Source of the DNA: an uncultured Eubacteriales bacterium
GTDB taxonomy: Bacteria > Bacillota > Clostridia > Christensenellales > Borkfalkiaceae
DNA length: 64,000 nt
Direction of reading: 5' to 3'
Assembly (NCBI GenBank): GCA_905209085.1
Contig: CAJLRM010000002.1
Span: 372,001-436,000, forward strand
The notes below the pieces were generated by a model that was not told where the DNA came from, made no database searches, and worked only from the letters and a program-made list of their open reading frames with translations. A program made the position numbers and the translations under genes. Within the stretch, counting starts at the first letter, position 1; the number at the start of each line of letters is the position of its first letter. Below, piece by piece: positions 52,439 through 59,843 of this stretch.

Positions 52439-52804
52439 CTATCTCTTTTTAAAATATCGGTCAAGGCATTCCTCGATGAATTTATCCGCTATCCCGTTCG
52501 TAGGGGAGGGCGGTTTTTCTTTTTCGTCCTTAGGGGGCGGCGGATCCTCCTTTTTTTGTTCTTTGCCGCACGGTTCCTCCTTGGGTTTAGGGGGCGGCGG
52601 ACCTTTGGGCGGCGGAGGGGGATTGCCCGCTTCGGGCTTTTGTTTTTGAAACAGCGCGAACATTTCCGAAAAACGGGACAAGTCGTTCAAAAATTTCAAC
52701 ATCTCCTCGGAATTTTTGAGTTTTCCCATCAAGGGCTTGACGCTTTCGGGAAAATCCGGGTTCTGCGAGAGATAGTATAATAAAATCAGCATCATGATTT
52801 CCAT
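52439..52804 (-). CDS. Small protein with proline-rich tail
   Basis: 121 residues if begun at ATG 52804; other in-frame ATGs exist at 52795 and 52849 and no SD is decisive. A hydrophobic start (MMLILLYYLS) and an amphipathic helical section (PLMGKLKNSEEMLKFLNDLS) are followed by a Pro/Lys/Glu tract (about 70-100) and a short helix (FIEECLDRYFKK). Family not recognised. Divergent from the gene at 52899. Confidence 0.55.
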   Translation of the reverse strand: MEIMMLILLYYLSQNPDFPESVKPLMGKLKNSEEMLKFLNDLSRFSEMFALFQKQKPEAGNPPPPPKGPPPPKPKEEPCGKEQKKEDPPPPKDEKEKPPSPTNGIADKFIEECLDRYFKKR

Positions 52805-52898
52805 ACTTTCAATATATGAAAACGCTAACGAAAAATTGCTTCTCCGCATAGGATAGTATTAAATATTCCGAAAAAATCCCATGAAAAAGGAGAAGTCC

Positions 52899-53216
52899 AT
52901 GAGAAGTTTCAAAGATTATACCCCGCAGTCTTCGCCGCAGGACGAAAGCGAAATTTTAAAAGAGGCGGCTACGGCGCCCGATCCCGCCATGGAAAGTTCC
53001 GCGGCGGAGCTTACAAAAAAAATAGCCGCCGCGTTCAACGGCAAAAGCAATTCCGATATGCTGAGAAGCATTTTGGGCGAAGCGGAAAAAAGCAAGCGCG
53101 CGGGCACGCTCTCCAATGCGGAGATAGACACTTTTTACGAACAGTTTTCGCCGCTGTTGAACAACGTGCAGCGCCGCCAGCTCAAATCCGTGGTGGAAAG
53201 ACTCAAAAGGATTTGA
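52899..53216 (+). CDS. Small helical hypothetical protein
   Basis: 105 residues from ATG 52899 (AAGGAG seven bases upstream; the ATG at 52881 contains the SD and is rejected). An unstructured acidic start (SFKDYTPQSSPQDESEI) precedes helices, with LTKKIAAAFNGKSNSDMLRS and FSPLLNNVQRRQLKSVVERL. I do not know the family. The divergent arrangement with 52439 suggests paired regulation. Confidence 0.65.
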   Translation: MRSFKDYTPQSSPQDESEILKEAATAPDPAMESSAAELTKKIAAAFNGKSNSDMLRSILGEAEKSKRAGTLSNAEIDTFYEQFSPLLNNVQRRQLKSVVERLKRI

Positions 53217-53236
53217 CGCCGCGCGGGAAAAAACAG

Positions 53237-53269
53237 AGAAAGGGCATGAAAAAACGCTGCCCTTTCTTT
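53237..53269 (+). terminator. Terminator after the 105-aa gene
   Basis: AGAAAGGGCA / TGCCCTTTCT, 10 bp, 11-nt loop, then TTC. Confidence 0.5.
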
Positions 53270-53775
53270 CTCGTCCGCCGCCTTTTTCCCTCGTCGAAGC
53301 TCGCCCTTTTCTTGTTCGTCAACAACAGGCGGCCGGGCTTTTATTTCTTTCTCCTCCCTCGCAAAAGCAAACCCGTAAAAAGCGCCGGGGCGCCGAATAT
53401 GAAGTGAGGGCCTTCTTTTTAAAAGGCGCGGGGAACGTCCCGTAAAGAAAAATCGTCTTGTTTTCGGCGCGCAATATCAACGGACGGGACGGGAAACGGA
53501 TTGATCGGTAAGAGGCGGAAAATACTCCTTTAAAAAGAGCTCGCCCGATTGCCAATGCGGAATAATACCGCAAGGGGAATTTTATTCGCCTGCAAAGGTT
53601 TTAAAAGGGCAAGCAGAGAAAAAATTTCCCCCTCGGAGTCCATAAAAATTTGCGGGATAAGAGTTGCTTTCCCCGCGCGGGAAAGTGCGGAAAAACCGGC
53701 TACCGATTTGAAAAGACCGTAAAAATCAGGAGCCGCCTTCGGGAAAATAGGAAAGGGATGGCGGAAGCGTATTCG
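53270..53775. other. Non-coding spacer
   Basis: About 500 bp between a terminator and the end of the minus-strand cysteine desulfurase. Short basic frames lack SDs. I see nothing in it. Confidence 0.5.
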
Positions 53776-54891
53776 TTATCCCATGCGCTTTAAGGCGTCG
53801 AGCAGGACCGCGATTTCCTCCTTTCGATTGAAGAGGGAGAAACTCGCCCGCACCAGCCCGTTTTCCTGCGTCCCCAGCGCTTCGTGCATGAGGGGCGCGC
53901 AATGCAGTCCGCCTCGCACGGCTACGGAATATTTTTCCGAAAGTTCCCCGGACAGGAATTCCGATTGGATTTCCCGGTGCGAAAAGGCGACGATACCGCA
54001 GGGGTTGGGAATGGAATAGACGCGGTAAGCGGGCAGCTTTTTAAGTCCGTCTAAAAAATATCCCGTGAGAGCGACGAGATGCCTGCCGATTTCCCCTTCC
54101 TTCTGCGTCAAATATCTCGTCCCTTCCAAAAGGGAGGAAACGGCGGGAAAAGCGAGGGTGCCCGCTTCCAAGGCGTCGGGATAAAAGTCGGGCATATCGA
54201 GGGAAAAGCTTTCGCTGCCCGTCCCGCCGAACATGACGGGGCGGGGATTGAAGCGCTCGGAAAACAGGAGCGCGCCGCTGCCCTGAATGCCCATCATGCC
54301 TTTGTGTCCCGCCAGCGCTAAGGCGTCGATTCCCGTTTCTCTCATATCGAGGGGCAGATGCCCCCCGCCCTGCGCGCCGTCCACGACGAACAAGATCCGT
54401 TTGGGGAGGGCGTCCTTGATTTTTTGCAAAGGGGGGATCGCTCCCGTGACATTGGAGGCGGAGGTGACGATCGCCATTTTCGTATTCGGCTTGACGAGGG
54501 AAAGGAAGGTTTCGGGGGAGATATTCCCGTCCGTCAACGGGCAGACGTCGTAGGTGACGATTCCCCGCTTGCTCAAAAATTCGAGGGGACGAAGCACGGA
54601 ATTGTGTTCCATACAGGTTGTGACGACGTGATCGCCCGCGGAGAGCGTTCCCAGGATGGCGATATGTAAAGCCTCGGTGCAATTTTTTGTAAAAATCACC
54701 CGCTCGAAGCCGTACCCGTCGAAATAATCGGAGAGGGAGCTCCGGCAGTCGAGGACGACGGAGGCGCAGGCAAGGGAGAGTTTATGTCCGCTTCTTCCCG
54801 GATTGGCGCACAGTCTGACCGCGGAGGAAACGGCGGAGATAACGGCGTCGGGTTTGCGCCCTCCCGTTGCCGCGTTGTCGAAATAGATCAT
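53776..54891 (-). CDS. Cysteine desulfurase-family PLP enzyme
   Basis: 371 residues. Moves sulfur (or selenium) from cysteine (or selenocysteine). YFDNAATGGRKPDAV, TKNCTEALHIAILG, MEHNSVLRPL, the internal PLP lysine in LALAGHKGMMGIQG and RGGLHCAPLMHEALG with the Cys are visible. It is of the CsdA/SufS-like group that often lies beside DUF3343, as here. The minus-strand ATG follows AGAGGTGA. Confidence 0.92.
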   Translation of the reverse strand: MIYFDNAATGGRKPDAVISAVSSAVRLCANPGRSGHKLSLACASVVLDCRSSLSDYFDGYGFERVIFTKNCTEALHIAILGTLSAGDHVVTTCMEHNSVLRPLEFLSKRGIVTYDVCPLTDGNISPETFLSLVKPNTKMAIVTSASNVTGAIPPLQKIKDALPKRILFVVDGAQGGGHLPLDMRETGIDALALAGHKGMMGIQGSGALLFSERFNPRPVMFGGTGSESFSLDMPDFYPDALEAGTLAFPAVSSLLEGTRYLTQKEGEIGRHLVALTGYFLDGLKKLPAYRVYSIPNPCGIVAFSHREIQSEFLSGELSEKYSVAVRGGLHCAPLMHEALGTQENGLVRASFSLFNRKEEIAVLLDALKRMG

Positions 54892-54940
54892 GAAAAGTCA
54901 CCTCTTTTTTTATAGAGTCATAAAATATACTATTCCGCCG

Positions 54941-54963
54941 AGGAGGTCGGTATGACATTATGA
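54941..54963 (+). promoter_or_regulatory. Three-codon leader ORF coupled to the DUF3343 gene
   Basis: AGGAGG (54941-54946), 5 nt, ATG-ACA-TTA-TGA (54952-54963). The stop overlaps the gene's own ATG (ATGA). The SD is well placed for the mini-ORF and too far (13 nt) for the gene. Confidence 0.55.
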
Positions 54964-55229
54964 CGATACTTGCAGTGTTCCGTTCCCGCGCGCAGTCTTT
55001 GGATTATGCGGGACGTTTATATAAATACGGCGTGGCGGCGCAGACCGCTTCCGCACCGAAGGAGGCGAACATCGGCTGCGGCTTGTGCGTCAAATTCGAT
55101 TCGTCCGCGTTTATCCGCGCGCAGGCGGTTTTGAAATTGGGGAAATATTCCGCTTTTAAAGGATTTTATAAAATGGATTACAAAAACGGCAGGGCAGTGG
55201 TGACGCCCTATTATCCCGCGCCGCGCTGA
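54960..55229 (+). CDS. DUF3343 putative Se/S carrier-like protein
   Basis: 89 residues, single domain. It starts TILAVFRSRAQSLDYAGRLY (DUF3343 pattern) and has the cysteine pair NIGCGLCVKFD, the presumed sulfur/selenium carrier site. Its divergent neighbour is a cysteine desulfurase, the expected donor. Translation probably depends on re-initiation from the mini-ORF in front. Confidence 0.8.
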   Translation: MTILAVFRSRAQSLDYAGRLYKYGVAAQTASAPKEANIGCGLCVKFDSSAFIRAQAVLKLGKYSAFKGFYKMDYKNGRAVVTPYYPAPR

Positions 55230-55555
55230 CCGCTGTTTTCGTCTTTGCAGAGCGTGCCCGCGCGCTTTAAAGCGCGGGTATGGGACAAACGGCATGGGGG
55301 AATTTATAAGTTCGGAAAAGGGATCGCTTATAAGGCGTTCGGGTCCTTTTTGCCGAAAAAACGCCTTCCCGCGCGGCAAAAACAGCGCCGCGAAGGGGAA
55401 ATTTACATTTTTCGCGGTTTAAAATATTTTTTTTGAAGGCGGAAAAACGCAATCTTTAAACCTGCGTCAGGCGGAAGGGGGAGAGGAAAAAACGAAGAAA
55501 GAGGAAGGAAATTTTTTTAAGCGGGGAAAATTTTTCCGACTGTGGAAAATATAGC
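55230..55555. other. Spacer before the nth repeats
   Basis: About 325 bp. GCGCGCTTTAAAGCGCGGG-like inverted pairs near 55255-55277 could act as a terminator of the DUF3343 gene. The rest is purine-rich with no gene. Confidence 0.4.
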
Positions 55556-55584
55556 TTGCGGAAGCGCTTTTTTTGTGTTATAAT
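55556..55584 (+). promoter_or_regulatory. Promoter 1 of nth
   Basis: TTGCGG (55556-55561), 17 nt, TATAAT (55579-55584). Confidence 0.7.
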
Positions 55585-55733
55585 AGAAACGAAATGCGAA
55601 AGCACGAAGTATTTATGGGCATTTCCGCGCCCGATTCAAACATTGCGTAAGCGATGTTATAATAGAAGCAAAAATGCGGAAGCACGAAGTATTTATCAGC
55701 ATTTTTGCGCCCGATTCCACATATAACGTCGAT
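55576..55733 (+). repeat. Tandem 79-bp promoter-hairpin repeat
   Basis: Two units (55576-55654, 55655-55733). Each begins TGTTATAATAGAA, has an inverted repeat around the shared core GCACGAAGTATTTAT, and then GCGCCCGATTC. Unit 1 arms GAAATGC/GCATTTC (55591-55597, 55619-55625). Unit 2 arms GCAAAAATGC/GCATTTTTGC (55668-55677, 55699-55708). Arms differ yet stay paired. In both, the arm begins near the predicted +1. Confidence 0.75.
55635..55663 (+). promoter_or_regulatory. Promoter 2 of nth
   Basis: TTCAAA (55635-55640), 17 nt, TATAAT (55658-55663). Confidence 0.6.
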
Positions 55734-55753
55734 TAGATTATAAGGGAAGCGCT

Positions 55754-56419
55754 ATGAAACCTCATGATAAAAAAGCGGCTCTTGCCGAACTCAGTCGTTT
55801 ATATCCCGACGCCCGTCCCGCCCTTCACTACAAAAGCGCCTACGAGCTTTTGGTGGCGGTCATTCTCTCCGCGCAGTGCACGGACGAGAGAGTAAACAAA
55901 GTGACGGAAAAATTGTTCGAGGAACATTCCACGCCCGAAACCATGTGCGCGCTGACGCAGGAGCAATTGGAAAAGTATATCTTTTCCTGCGGGCTTTACA
56001 AGACGAAAGCGGAGCACATTCTCTCGGCGAGCAGGGATATTTCAGAGCATTTCGGGGGCAAGGTGCCCGATAATATCAAGGATCTGATGAGTCTTGCGGG
56101 CGTGGGCAAAAAGACTGCCAACGTGGTATACTCCGTGGCGTTCGGCGGCGACGCCATCGCCGTGGATACGCACGTGTTCCGCGTCAGCAACCGTCTGGGG
56201 CTGGCAAAAGGCAGGACTCCCGCGGAAGTGGAGGAGGGGCTTCATCGTTCGATTCCCAAATCCGACTGGTCGAAGGCGCATCATTGGCTGATCTTTCACG
56301 GTCGGCGGGTCTGTCATTCCCGGCGTCCCGACTGCGGCGGCTGTACGCTCGCCCCGTATTGCGATTTTTTCAGGGAAAAATCGAAAACGGCGGAAACGAA
56401 GGAAAAAAGCTCCGATTGA
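55754..56419 (+). CDS. nth: Endonuclease III (DNA glycosylase/AP lyase)
   Basis: 221 residues. Removes oxidised pyrimidines and nicks abasic sites. Helix-hairpin-helix with LAGVGKKTANVVYSVAF (catalytic Lys about 119), VDTHVFRVSNRLG (catalytic Asp about 138) and the iron-sulfur ligand set C-x6-C-x2-C-x5-C in CHSRRPDCGGCTLAPYC. The ATG follows AAGGGAAG. Preceded by the duplicated promoter-hairpin repeat. Confidence 0.96.
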   Translation: MKPHDKKAALAELSRLYPDARPALHYKSAYELLVAVILSAQCTDERVNKVTEKLFEEHSTPETMCALTQEQLEKYIFSCGLYKTKAEHILSASRDISEHFGGKVPDNIKDLMSLAGVGKKTANVVYSVAFGGDAIAVDTHVFRVSNRLGLAKGRTPAEVEEGLHRSIPKSDWSKAHHWLIFHGRRVCHSRRPDCGGCTLAPYCDFFREKSKTAETKEKSSD

Positions 56420-56512
56420 GCGCTTTCTTTTAGGCGCAGGGAACTGAAAAGACGTCGTCGGCGCCCGGCTTCTGAAAAGGAGCGAAAAATTGCTCTCCTC
56501 AGAGATTGATCG

Positions 56513-56542
56513 GTATAAAACCTCCCCGATTTCCGCATACTT
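56513..56542 (+). promoter_or_regulatory. Candidate SigG/SigE-type sporulation promoter
   Basis: GTATA (56513-56517), 18 nt, CATACTT (56536-56542); fits GHATR-N17/18-CATNHTA except the last base. An alternative SigA-like pair TTGCTC/TATAAA is also present. Confidence 0.4.
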
Positions 56543-56572
56543 GCAAGTATCAAGGAAAATAAAGGGAGGTTT
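56518..56572 (+). promoter_or_regulatory. SD-sequestering inverted repeat and palindrome
   Basis: AAACCTCCC (56518-56526) is the exact complement of GGGAGGTTT (56564-56572), which contains the SD of the next gene. Between them lies the perfect 14-bp palindrome ATACTTGCAAGTAT (56537-56550). Confidence 0.55.
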
Positions 56573-56577
56573 ATTTT

Positions 56578-56784
56578 ATGGAAGAATACGAAAGCGGCTT
56601 CGAATGCGAATTTCAGCTTTTGACCATGCTTGCGGAAGCGGAGGATCTCTCCGTGAAGAAAGCGAGGATCTATTCAAGACTGCTCACCGACGCGGCGCTC
56701 GCGGAGGATATGGAGGCGCTTGCCGTCCGTCACGAACAGCGCAAAAGCGCGCTTAAAAAGCTCGCGGGAGGCGGTAAGGAATGA
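56578..56784 (+). CDS. Small acidic helical protein, spore-coat-like pair member 1
   Basis: 68 residues: MEEYESGFECEFQLLTMLAE, then two amphipathic helices to EQRKSALKKLAGG. Strong GGGAGG SD eight bases before the ATG. Family not proven. Size, a sporulation-like promoter and the following CotF-like gene suggest a spore-coat or ferritin-like helix protein (inference). ATGA-coupled to the next gene. Confidence 0.6.
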   Translation: MEEYESGFECEFQLLTMLAEAEDLSVKKARIYSRLLTDAALAEDMEALAVRHEQRKSALKKLAGGGKE

Positions 56785-57005
56785 AAAACAGCAAACGCGA
56801 GATCACGCTCAACGAATACGATAGTTTAGAGGATATGCTGTTTATGGAAAAATCTCTGCTGCGGGAATACTGTACGGCAATTTTTTCGGCGCAGCGCAAG
56901 GAAACGAGGTCGTATCTGCTCCAAGCGTTCTCTTCGGTGGCGGAGGATATCTTTTTCATCGAAGATCTGCTCGCCGCCCGCCAAGGCGAGAAAGGAAAAA
57001 ACTGA
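56781..57005 (+). CDS. Small helical protein, CotF-like pair member 2
   Basis: 74 residues with NEYDSLEDMLFMEKSLLREY, then YLLQAFSSVAEDIFFIEDLL. The pattern (helix, E-K-x-L-x2-Y, long helix) recalls part of the CotF spore-coat family, but it is shorter. Its start overlaps the preceding stop by four bases, so the two proteins are made together, perhaps as a complex. Confidence 0.6.
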   Translation: MKNSKREITLNEYDSLEDMLFMEKSLLREYCTAIFSAQRKETRSYLLQAFSSVAEDIFFIEDLLAARQGEKGKN

Positions 57006-57055
57006 AAAAAGAGTCGTGAAGGGGTTGAAAATTCTCTTAAAACGCGGAAAAATCG

Positions 57056-57085
57056 TTGCGCTTTTCCCGTTTGCCGTGTTATAAT
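57056..57085 (+). promoter_or_regulatory. SigA promoter ahead of structured RNA
   Basis: TTGCGC (57056-57061), 18 nt, TATAAT (57080-57085). Confidence 0.65.
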
Positions 57086-57089
57086 AAAC

Positions 57090-57217
57090 CTCGACGCGGC
57101 TCTTTTCGCGGCGTATGCGGCGCTTCCCCAACCGTCCGCTCGCTTTCCCGCAAATGGGACGATTGCTCCGACGTAAAGCGGGAAAAAAGATTTTTCGCGC
57201 CGCGAGGACGGCTTTTT
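57090..57217 (+). ncRNA. Candidate small structured RNA or long leader element
   Basis: It starts at the expected +1 of the promoter. A closing helix CCT-(CGA)-CGCGGC (57089-57100) with GCCGCG-AGG (57199-57207) frames about 100 nt of G/C-rich hairpins and is followed by TTTTTT (57212-57217). No similarity to RNase P, SRP, 6S or tmRNA is visible. It could instead be the 5' leader of the GH36-like gene. Confidence 0.35.
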
Positions 57218-57489
57218 TCGAAAAAGCCGCGTACGGCGTTAGGCAATCGTTATAAAGAAATCGTCGTTCACGGGAAAAAGTCGTCGGCAAAGCCCCGGCT
57301 CTTCCCCGCTCCTTACAAGAGAAGCAGCCGTTCCTCCGCGTCGGAGCCTTTGACGGACGCCTATGTTTTAAAGGGCTTGCAAAGGAGGCGCGTCTTTCCT
57401 CCGAAAAACCCGGAGCGAGATAGAACGCTCTATCCGGAAAGAAGACGCGCTTTGCGGAAAATAGGAAAAACAAAAGAGAAGGCGGCACT
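57218..57489. other. Leader region before GH36-like gene with competing hairpins
   Basis: GGAGG/CCTCC (57384-57388, 57398-57402) competes with GCGCGTCTT/AAGACGCGC (57388-57396, 57442-57450), inside which GATAGA-ACGC-TCTATC also pairs. A CGGCTTTTT/AAAAAGCCG hairpin begins at 57209. No gene is seen. Confidence 0.4.
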
Positions 57490-59607
57490 ATGATAAAAAG
57501 AAAAGGAAACGTGTATAAACTCGATACTCCCGCGACGACGCTTCTGATCCGCGCCGAGAGGTGCGCGGAGTATCTCTATTACGGGCGGCGGCTTTCCGTG
57601 CCCGGCTCCGATTACGATTTTCTTTCCTGCGCCGGCGAGGGAAACGAGCCGGCGTTGAGCCTCGCGTCTTCGTTCGGGGGAGGGGACGCCCGCCGCTTTT
57701 CCGTATCCTGCGCGTTTGCGGACGGGTCCTTTTCTCCGCGCTTTTCTTTTCTCAGGGCGAAACTGACGGACAAACCCTCCCTGGCGCCCTTGCCCTCCTC
57801 CTATTCCGACTCGATGGAGAAAAACGCCTGCCAGACGCTCTCTCTCGAATTTTCGGACGAGCCTTCCAGGCTTCGTCTTTTTCTCTATTACACGGTATTC
57901 GACGATTCGGACGTCATCGCCGTGTCCGCGCGGCTCTTCAACGGCGGAAAAAAAGAGGTGCGCGTGAAGAATCTCGCTTCTTTGCAGCTCGACGTATACG
58001 GCGGCGGCTACTCTTTCGTCGCCTTCCGCGAGGGGCGGGAGGGAGAATACGAAAAAGTCTATACGCCCGTAAAGGACGGAGTCGTCGTCCGCGAATCGCG
58101 CCTCGGCGCCTCCTCCCTCTTCGCAAATCCTTTTGTAATGCTGGAAAAGGAGGGGAGCGTGTACGCGTTTAACCTCGTCTATTCGGGCGGCCATAAAGAA
58201 ACGGCGGAAACGGACGGGTATCCCCGTACCCGCGTCTTGGTCGGCGTAAACGATTTTATGCTGGACAAGGCGCTTTTGCCCGGCGAAAGCTTTTCCTCTC
58301 CCGAGGCGGCGATGACGTTCGCCGGGGACGAAGAGGGCGTTTCGCTCGCCATGCACGATTTCGTCGCGAAACACATCGTCCGCGGCAGATGGAAGGGAAG
58401 AGAACGCCCCGTCGTTTTCGCAGCCGGAGAGAACCCCTCGGACTTTACGGAGCCGCAGGCGCTTGCCGAGGCGAAAAAGGCGGCGGAGCTGGGCGCGGAG
58501 GTGTTCGTTCTCGGCGGGGAAGCTTCTTTTCCCGCGGAGCACTTTGAAGGCGGGGAAAAAAGGACGGAGGCGGGCGTTTTTGCCGCCGCGGCGCGCGAAG
58601 CGGGCATAAAATTCGGGATCCGCGTGAATCTCGAAAGCATTTCCGAAAACGGGGAACTTTACGAAAAACACCCCGAATACGCCATGAAGATCCCGGGCAG
58701 GGAACCCCTGCGCGTCAAGGGACGGCTTCTTCTCAACTTTGCGGATCCCCGCGTGCAGAAATATGCGGTCCGCGCGCTGTCCTCCCTTCTTTCCGAAACG
58801 AAGGCGAGCTATGTATACTGGGAAACGGGCGGGCGCATGGCGGACTGCTTTTGCCGCGACGTGCCCGCGGGGGAGTATTTTCTCCGCTATACGGAAGGTT
58901 TGTATGCGGTGCTGGGGCGCATCGCGGAAAAATTCCCGGGCGTTCTCTTCGAGGGCGGCGCGGGCGGCGGGAGATTCGATCTCGGACTGCTCTGCTATTT
59001 TCCGCAGATAGCGGCCGAAGGCGGGGACGCGCCGCGCGATCTTTTTCTCCGCAGCGGCGTTTCCTGCGGCTATCCTCCAAGCGTCCTCTCCTCTCGCGTC
59101 CGCTTCGATTGCGCGTCTTTGAGCCTTCCGACGGATTTTTATGCGGCGTTCGGCTCGCCGACCGTGGAAGCGGATTTTTCCGCGCTTTCGCAGTCGCAGG
59201 AAGAAGGAATAAGAAAGCGGATCGCCTTCTTTAAAAAATACCGCCGTTTGCTGCAATGCGGAAAGACCTACCGCTTGGGAAACGCGTTTTCCAAAGAACG
59301 CTTTGAGGCTTACGGTCTCCTCGCCGTTTCGGAAAACAAGGCGTCCGCTCTGGCTTTGGTTGCGGCGGAGAAAGGAAGGGGAAACGGGACGCCATGCGTT
59401 TGTCTGAAAGGACTCGAAGAGGGAGCGGCGTATACGGTGAGCGCGTTTGAACGGGACGGCGGGAAAAGGGAAATCTTGACGGCGAGCGGAGAATTTTTGA
59501 CGTCGGGAAGAATCCCTTTACAGATTTTTTGCGACGGCTCTCTTTCCGGCGGCGCTCTGTTTGCGTGGCTGATTGTCGAAAAAGTGAAAAAAAACAAGGG
59601 CGCCTGA
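57490..59607 (+). CDS. GH36 alpha-galactosidase-like protein with altered catalytic residues
   Basis: 705 residues, the usual GH36 length, with N-terminal beta-sandwich, TIM-barrel and C-terminal beta domain. The barrel can be followed: AELGAEVFVLGGEASF, KFGIRVNLES, LYEKHPEYAM, YVYWETGGRMADC, VLFEGGAGGGRFDLGLLCYF and IAAEGGDAPRDLFLRSGVSC. In active GH36 enzymes these read VLDDGWF, LWxEPE, KWDxNR and WTSDNTDA. The nucleophile Asp is Glu445 and the acid/base Asp is Glu510 by alignment, and DDGW is GGEA (342-345). It may be a pseudoenzyme, a lectin-like binder, or act on an unusual substrate. No sugar transporter is adjacent. Confidence 0.75.
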   Translation: MIKRKGNVYKLDTPATTLLIRAERCAEYLYYGRRLSVPGSDYDFLSCAGEGNEPALSLASSFGGGDARRFSVSCAFADGSFSPRFSFLRAKLTDKPSLAPLPSSYSDSMEKNACQTLSLEFSDEPSRLRLFLYYTVFDDSDVIAVSARLFNGGKKEVRVKNLASLQLDVYGGGYSFVAFREGREGEYEKVYTPVKDGVVVRESRLGASSLFANPFVMLEKEGSVYAFNLVYSGGHKETAETDGYPRTRVLVGVNDFMLDKALLPGESFSSPEAAMTFAGDEEGVSLAMHDFVAKHIVRGRWKGRERPVVFAAGENPSDFTEPQALAEAKKAAELGAEVFVLGGEASFPAEHFEGGEKRTEAGVFAAAAREAGIKFGIRVNLESISENGELYEKHPEYAMKIPGREPLRVKGRLLLNFADPRVQKYAVRALSSLLSETKASYVYWETGGRMADCFCRDVPAGEYFLRYTEGLYAVLGRIAEKFPGVLFEGGAGGGRFDLGLLCYFPQIAAEGGDAPRDLFLRSGVSCGYPPSVLSSRVRFDCASLSLPTDFYAAFGSPTVEADFSALSQSQEEGIRKRIAFFKKYRRLLQCGKTYRLGNAFSKERFEAYGLLAVSENKASALALVAAEKGRGNGTPCVCLKGLEEGAAYTVSAFERDGGKREILTASGEFLTSGRIPLQIFCDGSLSGGALFAWLIVEKVKKNKGA

Positions 59608-59630
59608 TTTTTTCGGCGTCCCTTTTTTTT
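59596..59630 (+). terminator. Terminator overlapping the GH36-like stop
   Basis: AAGGGCGCC / GGCG-T-CCCTT with one bulge, then eight T residues. The stop codon is in the loop region. Confidence 0.8.
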
Positions 59631-59760
59631 AAAGGCGCCGAAAAGGAAGGGCTTTTTTCCCGCGAAGGAGAAAAAAGAGGGAAAAAAATCCTTTTATTCT
59701 AAGAAAAATCAGGGTGAAAGAAAAATGTCGAATAAAAAACAAAAATATTTGCTTTCCCTA

Positions 59761-59790
59761 TTGACAATCTTACCTCAAATGTAGTAGAAT
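59761..59790 (+). promoter_or_regulatory. SigA promoter of the DUF4190 gene
   Basis: TTGACA (59761-59766), 18 nt, TAGAAT (59785-59790). Confidence 0.75.
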
Positions 59791-59843
59791 GATACAGAAC
59801 AAATTTCGTTGTTCAAGTATTTTAAGGAAAAGGTGAGAAAATT

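Noticed and set aside
55576..55733. CRISPR-like array
   Set aside because: Only two units, with a promoter and hairpin in each and no spacers or cas genes.
57490..59607. Active alpha-galactosidase
   Set aside because: Catalytic Asp positions and DDGW are changed, so I call it GH36-like only.
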